64,000 nucleotides of DNA from Campylobacter mucosalis (GCF_013372205.1 NZ_CP053831.1:496001-560000), one strand, 5' to 3'; counted from the first letter of the stretch, positions 7,810 to 18,181 are shown. Numbers and translations: made by a program. Notes: a model not told the origin generated them from the sequence alone.

Positions 7810-10593
7810 ATGGATCGTCGGGATTTTATAAAATCAGCCGCAGGAGCTGCAGCCTGTGCTAGTGCTGGTATCGCACTACCAAGCAATCTAAACGCAGCAA
7901 GTGAAGCTGAAAAGGGTTGGCGATGGGACAAGTCAGCTTGCCGTTTTTGCGGAACTGGCTGTGGTATTATGGTCGCTACAAAAAATGGTAAGATTGTCGC
8001 TGTAAAAGGTGACCCAGAGTCGCCAGTAAACCGCGGATTAAACTGTATTAAGGGATATTTTAACGCCAAGATTATGTATGGCGAAGACCGTATTACTCAT
8101 CCGCTTTTACGCGTAAATGAAAAGGGCGAGTTTGATAAAAAGGGTAAATTTAAGCGTGTTAGCTGGAAACAAGCCTTTGACGTTATGGAGGCTCAGTTTA
8201 GAAAAGCATACAAAGAGCTTGGACCTCAAGGTGTTGGAATTTTAGGCTCAGGTCAATACACGATAATGGAGGGTTATACCGCTTCAAAAATGATGAAAGG
8301 CGGTTTTAGAAGTAACTCGATAGATCCAAACGCAAGACACTGTATGGCTTCAGCCGTTGTGGCGTTTATGCAAGTGTTTGGTGTAGATGAGCCGTCAGGC
8401 TGTTATGATGACATTGAGATGACTGATACTGTTGTTACTTGGGGCGCTAATATGGCAGAGATGCACCCGATACTTTGGTCAAGGATAAGCGATAGAAAAC
8501 TTAGCAATCCTGAAAAAGTAAAAGTAGTAAACCTTTCAACTTTCTCAACAAGAACATCAAATTTAGCCGATATCGAGATCATCTTTGCTCCGTCAACAGA
8601 CCTTGCTATATGGAACTACATCGCACGTGAGATAGTTTATAACCACCCAGAGATGATAGATAAGGAATTTGTAAAACGCCACTGTGTATTTACAACTGGT
8701 CCAGTTGATATTGGTTATGGTTTAAGACCTGATATTAAACACAAAAAATATCTACCAAGTGAGCTTGATACTGCAGCTACTGAAAAGTCAAAAGTGCTAA
8801 GCAAGGCTGAAGGCACTACTTTAGCGTATTTAGGTATGAAAGCTGGAGATACACTTGAGAATAAAAACACAAACACAGCTGGCAATCACTGGCATATAAC
8901 TTATGAAGAGTTTAAAAAAGCACTTGCCCCTTATACTCTTGACTTTGTTGCAAATTTAGCTAAAGGCGATAAGAACGAGAGCATAGATGATTTTAAAGCA
9001 AAACTAAAAGCTCTAGCAGATCTTTACATTGAAAAAAATCGCAAAGTTGTAAGCTTTTGGACAATGGGCTTTAACCAACACCAAAGAGGCACCTGGGTAA
9101 ATGAACAAGCTTATATGGTGCATTTCTTACTAGGAAAACACGCAATGCCGGGTAGCGGTGCGTTTTCTTTAACAGGACAGCCTTCAGCGTGTGGAACAGC
9201 TCGTGAGGTTGGAACTTTCGTTCACCGCTTGCCTGCTGATATGGTTGTTGCAAATCCAAAACATAGAGAGATAACAGAGGGAATTTGGAAACTTCCAAAA
9301 GGAACTATAAACCACGTAGTTGCCTCTCCTTATGTAAAAATGCTTCGTGATTTAGAAGACGGCAAAAACAAATTTATATGGGTTCAAGTAAATAACCCGT
9401 GGCAAAATACCGCAAACGCCAACCACTGGATAAAAGCTGCTCGTGAGATGGATAACTTTATCGTTGTTAGCGACCCATATCCTGGAATTTCAGCCAAGGT
9501 TGCTGACCTAATTCTACCAACAGCGATGATATATGAAAAATGGGGTGCTTACGGAAACGCTGAAAGACGCACACAGCACTGGAGGCAGCAAGTATTGCCA
9601 GTGGGCGAGGCTATGCCTGACATTTGGCAAATGCTTGAGTTCTCAAAACGCTTTAAGATTAAAGAATTCTGGGGCGAAGTAAAGGTAAATGACAAGGTAA
9701 CTCTACCAAGCGTACTTGATGAAGCAAAAGCTATGGGATACAAAGAGGACGATACACTTTATGATGTTTTATTTGCAAATGAGTATGCAAAGAGCTTTAG
9801 TGCAAAAGACGCTGTAATGGGCGATTTTGATAATACTGAAGTGTTTGGCGATAGCAGAAATGTTGTCGGCTCTGACGGCGAAGTGTTTAAAGGATATGGC
9901 TTCTTTGTTCAAAAATACCTTTGGGAAGAGTATCGCAAATTTGGCGTAGGACACGGACACGACTTGGCTGACTTTGATACCTATCATAAGGTTCGTGGCT
10001 TAAGGTGGCCTGTAGTAAACGGCAAAGAAACACAGTGGAGATTTAACGTAAAATTTGACTATTATGCTAAAAAATATGCAAAAGATGGCGAAAATTTCTC
10101 ATTCTATGGAAACAAAAACGCAGCACTTCCTAGTGGCGATTTAAAAGGTGTAACAGATAAAGAAAAAACACCACTTACTAATAAAGTTAAAATTTTCTTC
10201 CGTCCATATATGGATCCTTGCGAAATGCCAAGTGCCCAGTATCCATACTGGCTATGCACGGGTCGTGTTTTAGAGCACTGGCATTCAGGTACTATGACTA
10301 TGCGTGTTCCTGAGCTTTATAGAGCCGTTCCTGAGGCACTTTGCTATATGCACGAAGATGACGCTAAAAAATTAGGCGTAGCTAAAAATGATGTCGTATG
10401 GATAGAGAGTCGCCGTGGAAAAGTAAAAGCAAAAGTTGATACAAACGGCAGAAACAAACCACCTGTTGGTCTTATTTATGTGCCTTGGTTTGATGAAAAC
10501 GTATTTATTAACAAAGTGACGCTTGACTCTACTTGTCCACTCTCAAAAGAGACAGACTATAAAAAGTGTGCGGTTAAAATTTATAAGGCTTAA
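7810..10593 (+). CDS. napA: Periplasmic nitrate reductase catalytic subunit
   Basis: Reduces nitrate to nitrite in the periplasm with bis-MGD molybdenum and one [4Fe-4S] cluster. The Tat signal is [15 protein letters not shown] at residues 2-16. The cluster motif CRFCGTGCG follows near residue 44, with the fourth Cys in GLNCIKGYF. Molybdenum-ligand region: [12 protein letters not shown]. The 927-residue length matches epsilonproteobacterial NapA, longer than the E. coli enzyme. First gene of napAGHBFLD behind an Fnr-type operator. Confidence 0.97.
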   Translation: MDRRDFIKSAAGAAACASAGIALPSNLNAASEAEKGWRWDKSACRFCGTGCGIMVATKNGKIVAVKGDPESPVNRGLNCIKGYFNAKIMYGEDRITHPLLRVNEKGEFDKKGKFKRVSWKQAFDVMEAQFRKAYKELGPQGVGILGSGQYTIMEGYTASKMMKGGFRSNSIDPNARHCMASAVVAFMQVFGVDEPSGCYDDIEMTDTVVTWGANMAEMHPILWSRISDRKLSNPEKVKVVNLSTFSTRTSNLADIEIIFAPSTDLAIWNYIAREIVYNHPEMIDKEFVKRHCVFTTGPVDIGYGLRPDIKHKKYLPSELDTAATEKSKVLSKAEGTTLAYLGMKAGDTLENKNTNTAGNHWHITYEEFKKALAPYTLDFVANLAKGDKNESIDDFKAKLKALADLYIEKNRKVVSFWTMGFNQHQRGTWVNEQAYMVHFLLGKHAMPGSGAFSLTGQPSACGTAREVGTFVHRLPADMVVANPKHREITEGIWKLPKGTINHVVASPYVKMLRDLEDGKNKFIWVQVNNPWQNTANANHWIKAAREMDNFIVVSDPYPGISAKVADLILPTAMIYEKWGAYGNAERRTQHWRQQVLPVGEAMPDIWQMLEFSKRFKIKEFWGEVKVNDKVTLPSVLDEAKAMGYKEDDTLYDVLFANEYAKSFSAKDAVMGDFDNTEVFGDSRNVVGSDGEVFKGYGFFVQKYLWEEYRKFGVGHGHDLADFDTYHKVRGLRWPVVNGKETQWRFNVKFDYYAKKYAKDGENFSFYGNKNAALPSGDLKGVTDKEKTPLTNKVKIFFRPYMDPCEMPSAQYPYWLCTGRVLEHWHSGTMTMRVPELYRAVPEALCYMHEDDAKKLGVAKNDVVWIESRRGKVKAKVDTNGRNKPPVGLIYVPWFDENVFINKVTLDSTCPLSKETDYKKCAVKIYKA

Positions 10594-10595
10594 AC

Positions 10596-11366
10596 GTGCG
10601 TGATTTAAACCAAAAAAGCAGACGCGAAGCACTGAAATTTGGTGTAAAAGCTTTAGCTTTGGTAGTTGCTGGTGGTTTTGTTTGGTCTAAGGCTGTTAGG
10701 GCTGAAAATTTAGTCCTACTTAGACCACCAGGTGCAAAAGATGAAAAGGACTTTTTAGCAAGTTGCATTCGTTGCGGACTTTGCGTAGAGGCCTGTCCTT
10801 TTGACACACTAAAGTTAGCTAGTACCACAGACGGCATTAGTGTTGGTACTCCATTTTTTACACCTAGAGATATTCCGTGTCGCTTGTGCGAGGATATACC
10901 TTGCACCGTCGCCTGTCCTACAAATGCCCTTGATAGAGCACTTGTAAGTGATAGTGACGGAAAGCTTGATGTTAATAGATCAAAAATGGGCGTAGCAATA
11001 GTTGATAGCTCAAGCTGTATAGCCTTTTTAGGAATTCGCTGTGACGCCTGTTACCGCGAGTGTCCTTTGATAGATAAGGCGTTAAAGTTAGAGTATAGAC
11101 GAAATGAACGCACACAAAAACACGCCTATTTATTGCCAGTGGTGGATTTAAATGTTTGCACGGGTTGCGGTATCTGTGAGCACGTTTGCGTGACGCAAAA
11201 ACCAGCCATTACTATCGTCCCTACTAGCGTTGTCATCGGCTCTGTTGATAAAAACTACATAAGGGGCTGGATAGATGGCGATGATAAGCGACTTGACGGC
11301 ATAGATACAAACATCAAATTAGAGCATAAAAAGGTGCTAGATTATCTAAACGAGGGAGAGCTTTGA
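10596..11366 (+). CDS. napG: NapG ferredoxin-type quinol dehydrogenase subunit
   Basis: Fe-S protein that with NapH passes electrons from quinol to NapB/NapA. GTG start two bases after the napA stop. A Tat-like signal (SRREALKFGVKALAL, residues 6-20) is followed by four Cys clusters: CIRCGLCVEACP, CRLCEDIPCTVACP, CDACYRECP and CTGCGICEHVC. 256 residues, typical. Its stop overlaps the napH ATG by one base. Confidence 0.95.
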   Translation: MRDLNQKSRREALKFGVKALALVVAGGFVWSKAVRAENLVLLRPPGAKDEKDFLASCIRCGLCVEACPFDTLKLASTTDGISVGTPFFTPRDIPCRLCEDIPCTVACPTNALDRALVSDSDGKLDVNRSKMGVAIVDSSSCIAFLGIRCDACYRECPLIDKALKLEYRRNERTQKHAYLLPVVDLNVCTGCGICEHVCVTQKPAITIVPTSVVIGSVDKNYIRGWIDGDDKRLDGIDTNIKLEHKKVLDYLNEGEL

Positions 11367-12154
11367 TGAAAATTTTACTTTTTAGAAGGCTAACTCAGAT
11401 AAGTATTTTAGCTCTATTTATACTCTCAAACCACTATGGATTTAAGCTTTTAAGTGGCGATCTTAGCGCGTCTTTGCTTTTTGGTAAATTTCAACTTGCC
11501 GATCCATTTGCACTTTTGCAGCTATTTTTAGCTGGTGCCACCCTTAGTTTAAGTGTAATCTTAGGTGCTGTTTGCATAGCTTTATTTTATGCTATTTTGC
11601 CTCCTCGTGCATTTTGTTCGTGGGTATGTCCGGTAAATCTTTTTACTGATATCGCAGCAAGACTAAGGGCAAAATTTGGCTTTAAGGATAGCCCTATCTT
11701 AAAGATAAGCAGAAAAACTCGTTACTATTTTTTAGCTCTAACGTTGATTTTTTCAGCTTTCTTATCACTTCCAGTTTTTGAGAGCATTAGCTTTGTGGGC
11801 GTAGTTCAACGTGGCATAATATTTTTAGATAGCTTTGTCATAGCTACTATTTTTGTCATTATTGTTTTTGATATTTTTGTGTTAGAAAGAGGCGTATGTG
11901 GACATATCTGTCCGCTAGGAGCTTTTTATTCGCTCGTTTCAAAATTTTCGCCTTTACGCGTTAGTCACAATGTATCAAACTGCACAAAATGTATAAAATG
12001 TTTGCGTGTATGCCCTGAAGCACAAGTGCTAGATATGATAGGCAAAAGAGATGGATTTGTAAGTAGTGAGTGCGTTAGTTGCGGACGTTGCATTGATGTA
12101 TGCGAAGATAATGCATTGAAATTTAGTATAATAAATTTAAAGGAATTAAAATGA
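11366..12154 (+). CDS. napH: NapH membrane quinol dehydrogenase subunit
   Basis: Membrane Fe-S protein that oxidises menaquinol; with NapG it replaces NapC, which is absent here. About four membrane segments, two CxxxCP motifs (CSWVCPVNLFTD, CGHICPLGAFYS) and two C-terminal [4Fe-4S] sites (CTKCIKCLRVCP, CVSCGRCIDVC). The ATG at 11366 overlaps the napG stop by one base and is preferred to a TTG one codon earlier. Ends with a 4-base overlap into napB. Confidence 0.95.
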   Translation: MKILLFRRLTQISILALFILSNHYGFKLLSGDLSASLLFGKFQLADPFALLQLFLAGATLSLSVILGAVCIALFYAILPPRAFCSWVCPVNLFTDIAARLRAKFGFKDSPILKISRKTRYYFLALTLIFSAFLSLPVFESISFVGVVQRGIIFLDSFVIATIFVIIVFDIFVLERGVCGHICPLGAFYSLVSKFSPLRVSHNVSNCTKCIKCLRVCPEAQVLDMIGKRDGFVSSECVSCGRCIDVCEDNALKFSIINLKELK

Positions 12155-12669
12155 AAGTTAGATTGATACTATCAGGAGCGATTATGGCTCTTGTTCTTAG
12201 TGCTTGTGCCATTGGTTCTAAGAGCATAAGCGACACCCAAATGGGTATTAGAGGCGATATCGTAGATGATAACATCTCGGTTAAACAGGTTGATTGGACG
12301 GCACAACCAGCAGGTACTTCAAAGAAATTTGACCGCTCTTTTGAAAACTCGCCTCCATTTATCTCACACGATATAGAGGGTATGGAGCCGATAACAAAAG
12401 ATATGAATATGTGTGTAACTTGCCATATGCCTGAGGTCGCAAAAGACGCTGGTGCTACGCCTGTTCCTGCTTCCCACCTTTATGATATTAGAAACAAAAA
12501 GGATAAAGGCGGTGCCTTGCATGATGAGAGATTTGTTTGCACGACTTGCCACGTTCAACAAGCAAATGTTACAGCTCCTATTAAAAACAACTTTAAGCCT
12601 GATTTTCGTGACGCAAACGGCACACATAAGTCAAATTTGCTTGAAGTGTTAAATGACGGAGTAAAATAG
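12151..12669 (+). CDS. napB: NapB diheme cytochrome c, possibly a lipoprotein
   Basis: Periplasmic electron donor to NapA. Two heme-binding motifs, CVTCH and CTTCH, and the NapB-typical stretch SPPFISHDIEGMEPI before the first. The N terminus (LVLSACAIGS, Cys19) reads as a lipobox, suggesting membrane tethering; a plain signal peptide is the alternative. 172 residues. Overlaps napH by four bases (ATGA). Confidence 0.93.
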   Translation: MKVRLILSGAIMALVLSACAIGSKSISDTQMGIRGDIVDDNISVKQVDWTAQPAGTSKKFDRSFENSPPFISHDIEGMEPITKDMNMCVTCHMPEVAKDAGATPVPASHLYDIRNKKDKGGALHDERFVCTTCHVQQANVTAPIKNNFKPDFRDANGTHKSNLLEVLNDGVK

Positions 12670-12670
12670 G

Positions 12671-13138
12671 TTGCAAAGAAGAGAATTATTTGCTAAAATT
12701 TTAAAACCAAAGGCAGATATACCAAATGCGATTTTACCGCCATATTTTGGCGGTAAATTTGATTGCGATGAGTGTGACGCCCCTTGCATAAAAGCCTGCG
12801 ATAAGGGGCTTTTAAGTTTTAAAAACCAGCAGATAGAATTTGCTCCAAATGCAAGAGGGTGCGACTTTTGCGAAGCTTGTGCCCTTGCGTGTTCTTTAAA
12901 AGAGAGGACAACTTTATCGCTTCAAAATGAAGCTAGAATTTTAGCCAAAGTTTCTATATCTACAAGCAGTTGCCTTGCTTGGAACGAAACTATATGTTAT
13001 AGTTGTATGGACGCGTGTAGATACAAGGCGATCGATTTTTTTGGTGTTTTTAGACCACTTGTAAATAGCAAGTGTATCGGTTGTGGCGAGTGCGTGGGCG
13101 CTTGCTTTAAGGGTTCAATTACGATGGAGAGATTATGA
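12671..13138 (+). CDS. napF: NapF-like ferredoxin
   Basis: Cytoplasmic Fe-S accessory protein of the nap system, no signal peptide, 155 residues, TTG start one base after the napB stop. Cys clusters: CDECDAPCIKACDKG, CDFCEACALACS and CIGCGECVGACF, with an extra Cys-rich stretch CYSCMDACR. NapF is thought to help maturation of cytoplasmic NapA. I recall that it is missing from the C. jejuni operon and present in Wolinella-type nap clusters. Overlaps napL by four bases. Confidence 0.88.
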   Translation: MQRRELFAKILKPKADIPNAILPPYFGGKFDCDECDAPCIKACDKGLLSFKNQQIEFAPNARGCDFCEACALACSLKERTTLSLQNEARILAKVSISTSSCLAWNETICYSCMDACRYKAIDFFGVFRPLVNSKCIGCGECVGACFKGSITMERL

Positions 13139-14055
13139 GAGCGATATTTTTTATACTCACGATTTTTGGTTTTGTGTTTGCTACTGAGCCATTTATGAGT
13201 ATTCAAACGAAGTCAAATGTAATGGGTATAACATATATAAATGATAAAATTTATATAGCAACTCAAGATAGTGTTTTAGAGATTTATGACACAAAAAGTG
13301 CTAGTTTTAAGAGCGAGATAAAATTTCAAAGCACTAATGATAGCGAGATAAAACCCCAAATCATAAGTGTTGATGAATATGCTGGTGCGTTGGCAGTTTT
13401 AGTGGAACAAGATTATGGTAAGAAATTTCTTTATGTGATTACAAAAGACGATAAAAAGACTTATGACCTAGGCAATGAAGGCATTAAAAGGGCAATGTTT
13501 GCAAACGATAAAACGGTCGTTTTAGCCTCTATAAGTAACGAAATTTACTTTTTTAATCTAAAAACAGCAAACATCGATGAGAGTTTTAAAATTTCAACCG
13601 CAATGCTTTCAGATATGAAAATGGATCCAAGTAGAAAAACCCTAGTTATCAGTGCAGAGAGTGGCAACGTATATTTTTATGATCTGCAAAATAGAGCTAT
13701 GAAACGTATAGTTGAGCTACACAAGGATAATATGTATTCGATATCTTACAAAAACGACGTAGTTATCAGCTCTGGCGTGGATAAGAGCATAGGTGTTTTT
13801 AGAAATGATGAGGTTAGAAATTTAAGATACGGCGATAGTGCCGTGCTTGGTGTTGCATTAAGTCCTGACGGCAATATCGGAGCCTATTTTGGTGATGATT
13901 TAAGCAATGTCCATATCTTTAATACTAAAGATTTAAAGAGTTTAAACACCATAAACACGCCACAAACTACCATAAATGGTATGGCTTTTTTAAGTCAAAA
14001 TGTTTTAGTTACAAGTGCTTTTGATAAAAATATATATTTTTGGAAGGTAAAATGA
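13135..14055 (+). CDS. napL: NapL beta-propeller accessory protein
   Basis: 306-residue periplasmic protein with an N-terminal signal peptide (MRAIFFILTIFGFVFA) and WD40-like repeats (e.g. SGVDKSIGVFRNDE, SAFDKNIYFWKVK). NapL is specific to epsilonproteobacterial nap operons; its biochemical role is unsettled. Overlaps napD by four bases. Confidence 0.88.
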   Translation: MRAIFFILTIFGFVFATEPFMSIQTKSNVMGITYINDKIYIATQDSVLEIYDTKSASFKSEIKFQSTNDSEIKPQIISVDEYAGALAVLVEQDYGKKFLYVITKDDKKTYDLGNEGIKRAMFANDKTVVLASISNEIYFFNLKTANIDESFKISTAMLSDMKMDPSRKTLVISAESGNVYFYDLQNRAMKRIVELHKDNMYSISYKNDVVISSGVDKSIGVFRNDEVRNLRYGDSAVLGVALSPDGNIGAYFGDDLSNVHIFNTKDLKSLNTINTPQTTINGMAFLSQNVLVTSAFDKNIYFWKVK

Positions 14056-14399
14056 ATATCTCAAGTGTTATTATAAATTTAAAAGATAAGAAATTTATGC
14101 AAAGTGCTTTAGATGAGCTATCAATAGTGCCTGATTGCGAACTTGTGGCAAATCAAGATGATAAGATAGTAGCTGTAATAACTGCTGATGACGTAAATGG
14201 CGAGATAGCTATGTTTAAAAAGCTAGAAGCTATAAATGGCGTTACAAATGTTGCTATGGTGTATACATATCAAGAAGATATAGAATTTGATAAAGATAAG
14301 CTCGAAATCAAAACAGACATTAGCGAAATTTTAACAAACGAGAATATAACTGCTGAACAAATTTGCTATAACGGAAGTGTAAATTATAAAGTTAAGTAA
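14052..14399 (+). CDS. napD: NapD chaperone for NapA Tat signal
   Basis: Cytoplasmic chaperone that binds the NapA signal peptide and holds back export until the cofactor is inserted. 115 residues with the NapD fold pattern (NISSVIINLKD, VAVITADD, INGVTNVAMVY). ATG at 14052 overlaps the napL stop (ATGA); an in-frame TTG at 14040 is not needed. Last gene of the operon. Confidence 0.9.
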   Translation: MNISSVIINLKDKKFMQSALDELSIVPDCELVANQDDKIVAVITADDVNGEIAMFKKLEAINGVTNVAMVYTYQEDIEFDKDKLEIKTDISEILTNENITAEQICYNGSVNYKVK

Positions 14400-14456
14400 A
14401 ATTTTCTTTTTAATAATTTTTATTATTTATAAAGCTTCTGTTTACTATTTTAGTGA

Positions 14457-14462
14457 TATAAT
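14457..14462 (+). promoter_or_regulatory. -10 box of dps promoter
   Basis: TATAAT 28 bases before the dps ATG, in an AT-rich gap with no Fnr-type site. The site aaaggag precedes the start. Confidence 0.5.
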
Positions 14463-14489
14463 TTCATAAATTAAATCAAAGGAGACAAA

Positions 14490-14924
14490 ATGTCAAAAGT
14501 TATTTCTAAACTAAACAAAATTCAGGCCGATGCACACGCATTATATGTTAAATTCCACGATCTACACTGGAACGTAAAAGGTATCCAGTTCTTTAGTATC
14601 CACGAGTATACAGAAAAAGCGTATGATGATATGCACGAGATATTTGACGCCGTAGCAGAGCGTGCTATTATGCTAGGTGGAAAAGCTATCGTGACATCAT
14701 CTGAGTTAGAAAAATCAACTTGCATAAAGCACGAGCCAAAAGCTAGTTACACTCCGACTGAGGTTTTAGAGCTTGTTTTGGCTGACTATAAACACCTTTT
14801 AAAAGAATTTAAAGAGCTAGATGAGTTGGCTGATGGCGATACAACAACTCAGGCTTACGCCCAAGAGCAAATAGCTAAATACGAAAAAGCTATTTGGATG
14901 CTTAACGCAACTTTAGGCAAATAA
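14490..14924 (+). CDS. dps: Dps ferritin-like DNA-protection protein
   Basis: 144-residue Dps/bacterioferritin-like protein that oxidises and stores iron in a dodecamer, protecting DNA and cell from peroxide. The intersubunit ferroxidase ligands appear in [10 protein letters not shown] and in [20 protein letters not shown]. Single gene with its own promoter and a downstream hairpin. Confidence 0.9.
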   Translation: MSKVISKLNKIQADAHALYVKFHDLHWNVKGIQFFSIHEYTEKAYDDMHEIFDAVAERAIMLGGKAIVTSSELEKSTCIKHEPKASYTPTEVLELVLADYKHLLKEFKELDELADGDTTTQAYAQEQIAKYEKAIWMLNATLGK

Positions 14925-14928
14925 CCTT

Positions 14929-14955
14929 AGCCCTATTTTGGGGCTTTACTTTTTA
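14929..14955 (+). terminator. Terminator after dps
   Basis: AGCCC-TATTTTG-GGGCT hairpin followed by TTACTTTTT. It overlaps the 3' end of flgS on the other strand. Confidence 0.6.
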
Positions 14956-15938
14956 AATTTTGGCAAACTTACACAAAACGACTTAGGCGACAGATTTACC
15001 TCAATACTCCCTTTATGTGTAGCAATTATTTGCAGACACAGAGCAAGACCAAGCCCATTACCTTTTAACTTACTTGTTTTAAACGGCTCAAATACGATAT
15101 TTGCGTCATTTATCCCAACTCCACTATCATAAACATAAAATTTATGCTCATCATCACTAGCCTCGTAGCACAGCCTTATTTGCCCGATCTCATCATCACA
15201 CTCCTCAATCGCGTCAATCGCATTAAAGAGTAAATTTTCAAACACCATTGCCAGTAAATCTCTATCAGCGACGTAAATTTCACTACCAAAATCAAGTGAA
15301 ATTTCAATATCCTTTGAATACGCATAGTGTCTTATCGCCTCTTCGCACTCCGTTTTTAGCTCATCAAAGTTAAATTCCCTAGGATTTATCACAAGCCCTT
15401 TTGTAAATAGCAAAGTCGCCTTGATAATACGCTCCACACGCCATATCGCCTTTTGTATCTCGCCCACAAGCAGTGCATTTTTGCCATCAACCTTTTTTAA
15501 CAGACTAGAAGCCAAAAGCGACACCGAACCTATCGGGTTACGTATCTCGTGAGCCAGGTGAGCCGCTACGCTACCCATACTGGCTAATCTTTCAGTTCGT
15601 TTTTGTGCTGTTATATCTATTGCTGAAACGATCTTTTTGTCATCTTTTATTGAAATTTTAATCAAATAAAACGCACCCATTAGCTCCACTTCACACTCTT
15701 CGCACTCAAGGTTAATAAGTCCAAACAGCCTCTTGCTAAGACTAGCCTTTGCATTTTGCAAAAACAAACTACCATCGCTATTTAGCACCCATAACGCCGT
15801 TGGCAACACGTCTACGACGTCCTTTACTATCTTTTGCAAACTCTCGTATGAGCTGTTTAAATTTTTATACTCCTGCTCGATTAAATAAGTTTGCTCTATC
15901 AGGCTTTTTAGCCCAGCTTCGATGTTTTGATCGTTCAT
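14946..15938 (-). CDS. flgS: Flagellar sensor histidine kinase FlgS
   Basis: Soluble kinase that phosphorylates FlgR to switch on RpoN-dependent rod, hook and minor flagellin genes. The N-terminal coiled/PAS-like part contains GLKSLIEQTYLIEQEY, strongly like C. jejuni FlgS as I recall it. H-box HLAHEIRNPIGSVSLL, N-box NLLFNAIDAI, G-box DSGVGI and GLGLAL. No membrane segments. The ATG at 15938 is chosen over an upstream start because it forms an ATGA overlap with the preceding gene. Confidence 0.9.
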   Translation of the reverse strand: MNDQNIEAGLKSLIEQTYLIEQEYKNLNSSYESLQKIVKDVVDVLPTALWVLNSDGSLFLQNAKASLSKRLFGLINLECEECEVELMGAFYLIKISIKDDKKIVSAIDITAQKRTERLASMGSVAAHLAHEIRNPIGSVSLLASSLLKKVDGKNALLVGEIQKAIWRVERIIKATLLFTKGLVINPREFNFDELKTECEEAIRHYAYSKDIEISLDFGSEIYVADRDLLAMVFENLLFNAIDAIEECDDEIGQIRLCYEASDDEHKFYVYDSGVGINDANIVFEPFKTSKLKGNGLGLALCLQIIATHKGSIEVNLSPKSFCVSLPKFKK

Positions 15939-16750
15939 TTTAAAAGCTCCGTCATATCCTTTATATCCACAAGCCACACACGCTCATCTTTTAAATTTAC
16001 AAGCTCATTGCTAAAGCCACTTTTTGAAAACAGCACCACACGCCAAGGATTGATGCCCAGTTTTGCGCACTTTGATAAAACCATATTTAGCACGTTTTTA
16101 CATACTTTTTTGCTTTTATATTTTGCCTCGCCAACCACTATCTTATCATCAATCACGCCAAGCATATCAAGCTCAATATTTTTATGCCAAAAGCTATTTA
16201 CATTTAACGCACCATTTTTTGCAAGATATTCAGCCCCTAAAAGCTCAAATCCAAGCGAGGCATACTCATCAAACCCAGCCCTGATTTTACTCATTACAGC
16301 CATTTTATCCCCAGCCTCAAGCTCCTTTAAATTTGGCTGTATAAATCTAAACCAAAAACGCACAAAATGGCTACAAAAATGCACCTTATCTTGCACCACG
16401 TATCTTCTGTCTTGCCGTTTTAGTCGCTGATATTTTTGACCCCTTAGGCGTATCTCACGGCTTGGTTCTAGCGATATAAGCCCAGCTTTAAAAAGCCTTG
16501 AGTAAATTTTACTTGCCAAAATTCTTGGCATTATTTTATTTAAATTTAGTATCTTTCTGTCGCTAAAGGCTAGTTTTTCTAGTGCCATATTTGTAAGCTC
16601 ATCAAAGTCAAACATAGCCCTAAGGCTACTAAAATTTCCCAAAATTTCAGCCTCTATCGCCTCAAAAATATCATAATAAGCACGTTTAATCTCTAGCTCG
16701 TCAAATACGATATGAAATTTAAACACTTCCTCTATATCAAGGTGTTTCAT
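15935..16750 (-). CDS. DUF234-type protein with PD-(D/E)XK nuclease-like core
   Basis: 271-residue protein resembling the C-terminal DUF234 domain of archaeal-type DEXX-box ATPases but without an ATPase part. The C-terminal half holds a restriction-like motif: Glu/Asp in NIELDMLGVIDD followed by GEAKYKSKK (D-x(n)-E-x-K). The N-terminal half looks like a winged helix (MPRILASKIYSRLFKAGLI). It is translationally coupled to flgS, which suggests joint expression; function is unknown. Confidence 0.65.
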   Translation of the reverse strand: MKHLDIEEVFKFHIVFDELEIKRAYYDIFEAIEAEILGNFSSLRAMFDFDELTNMALEKLAFSDRKILNLNKIMPRILASKIYSRLFKAGLISLEPSREIRLRGQKYQRLKRQDRRYVVQDKVHFCSHFVRFWFRFIQPNLKELEAGDKMAVMSKIRAGFDEYASLGFELLGAEYLAKNGALNVNSFWHKNIELDMLGVIDDKIVVGEAKYKSKKVCKNVLNMVLSKCAKLGINPWRVVLFSKSGFSNELVNLKDERVWLVDIKDMTELLK

Positions 16751-16828
16751 ACGCTCATATGTCGCTTTTATGGGTTTTATCTGCTCTCCTTTTAGTGCGA
16801 TTTTAGCATAAATTTTAGTAATTCAGGC

Positions 16829-16834
16829 TATAAT
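16829..16834 (+). promoter_or_regulatory. -10 box upstream of aminotransferase gene
   Basis: TATAAT 25 bases before the GTG start, in the divergent gap with the DUF234-type gene. Confidence 0.45.
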
Positions 16835-16858
16835 TTGCCCAAAAATTTAGGATAAGAA

Positions 16859-18181
16859 GTGATAAATTTAGACTATATAAAAAAAGATATCATACTTGAT
16901 GATGGACTTTACTACTTTGACTATACCGCCTCTGGACTAGCACATAAAAGCATAGAGGATAAAATTTCAAAATTTCTACTAACATACGCAAATACCCACT
17001 CAGATAGTGCAAGTTCAGCTATAAAAACGCAGACGATTTATGAAAATGCTAGAAAGCAGATAAAGGCTTCACTTGGGCTTGATGATAGCTTTGCACTCTT
17101 GCCTTCAGGTTATGGTGCTAGTGGCGCGATAAAGAAATTTCAAGAGCTTTTAGGACTTTACATACCACCAAAAACACGTGCTAGATACGCTATCAAGCCA
17201 ACTTCTACTTCGCCACTAGTCATAGTTGGACCCTATGAACACCACTCAAATGAGATAAGCTTTCGCGAGGCACTTTGTGACGTGGTTCGTGTCGGGCTTG
17301 ATGAGAGAGGAGGTGTAAATTTAAAGGAATTAGAGCAAATTTTACGCCTAAATGCCAGGCGTGAAATCATAGCCTCCTTTAGCGTCGCCTCAAACGTGAC
17401 AGGAGTTATAACCGACTATAAGAAAATTTACGAACTTATCAAGCGATATGGCGGTATTTTAGCCTTAGACGCTGCTAGTTCTAGTGCTTATTTTAACGTA
17501 GATTCAAACTACTGCGACGCCATATTTTTATCCCCACATAAGCTTCTTGGCGGTGTAGGAAGTTGTGGTCTTTTAGCGATTAAAAGAGAGCTTGTGTCGC
17601 TATCTGAGCCAACCTTTGTCGGTGGCGGCACTGTAAGCTACGTAAGTCGCACATCGCACGTTTTTGTAGATGACTTAGAGCAAAGAGAGCAGGGTGGAAC
17701 TCCACATATCGTGGGATTAGTTAGAGCGGCTTTAGCATACAAACTCCGTGATGATATCGGTATAGACGCCATTTGTGAAAATGAAACCGAGCTTGGCGAG
17801 TATTTTTCTAAAAAGCTAAACAAAATAGATGACATCATAAACTACTGCCCAAATGGGCTAAAATCTCTACCGATTTTTTCATTTAATGTAAAAAACATAT
17901 CTCCATACGACTTATCCGCCATCTTAAGCAATGACTTTGGCATACAAACTAGGGCAGGTTGTGCCTGTGCTGGACCTTACGGACACGATTTGCTAGGGCT
18001 TAAAGATAATGCCCAACTAACGCAAAAGCCAGGTTGGTTAAGAGTTAGCATACATTACACGCATACGCTAGATGATATAGATTATCTTATCTCATCGCTA
18101 AAAAGTAGCATACAAAAGTATCACTCAAGCTGGGCAGAAGAACGCTCGTTTTATACCGCATACAGCGAGAAGTTGTGTTAA
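16859..18181 (+). CDS. Class V aminotransferase (cysteine-desulfurase-like)
   Basis: PLP enzyme of 440 residues. The Lys that binds PLP is in FLSPHKLLGG, preceded by the Asp/Ala motif LALDAASSSAY and the His of GPYEHHSN. The C-terminal RAGCACAGPYGH segment contains the Cys found in SufS/CsdA-like members. GTG start after ggataag. Substrate not known; desulfurase, selenocysteine lyase-like or kynureninase-like activity are all possible. Its stop shares the TTAA palindrome with the stop of the convergent toxin gene. Confidence 0.75.
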   Translation: MINLDYIKKDIILDDGLYYFDYTASGLAHKSIEDKISKFLLTYANTHSDSASSAIKTQTIYENARKQIKASLGLDDSFALLPSGYGASGAIKKFQELLGLYIPPKTRARYAIKPTSTSPLVIVGPYEHHSNEISFREALCDVVRVGLDERGGVNLKELEQILRLNARREIIASFSVASNVTGVITDYKKIYELIKRYGGILALDAASSSAYFNVDSNYCDAIFLSPHKLLGGVGSCGLLAIKRELVSLSEPTFVGGGTVSYVSRTSHVFVDDLEQREQGGTPHIVGLVRAALAYKLRDDIGIDAICENETELGEYFSKKLNKIDDIINYCPNGLKSLPIFSFNVKNISPYDLSAILSNDFGIQTRAGCACAGPYGHDLLGLKDNAQLTQKPGWLRVSIHYTHTLDDIDYLISSLKSSIQKYHSSWAEERSFYTAYSEKLC

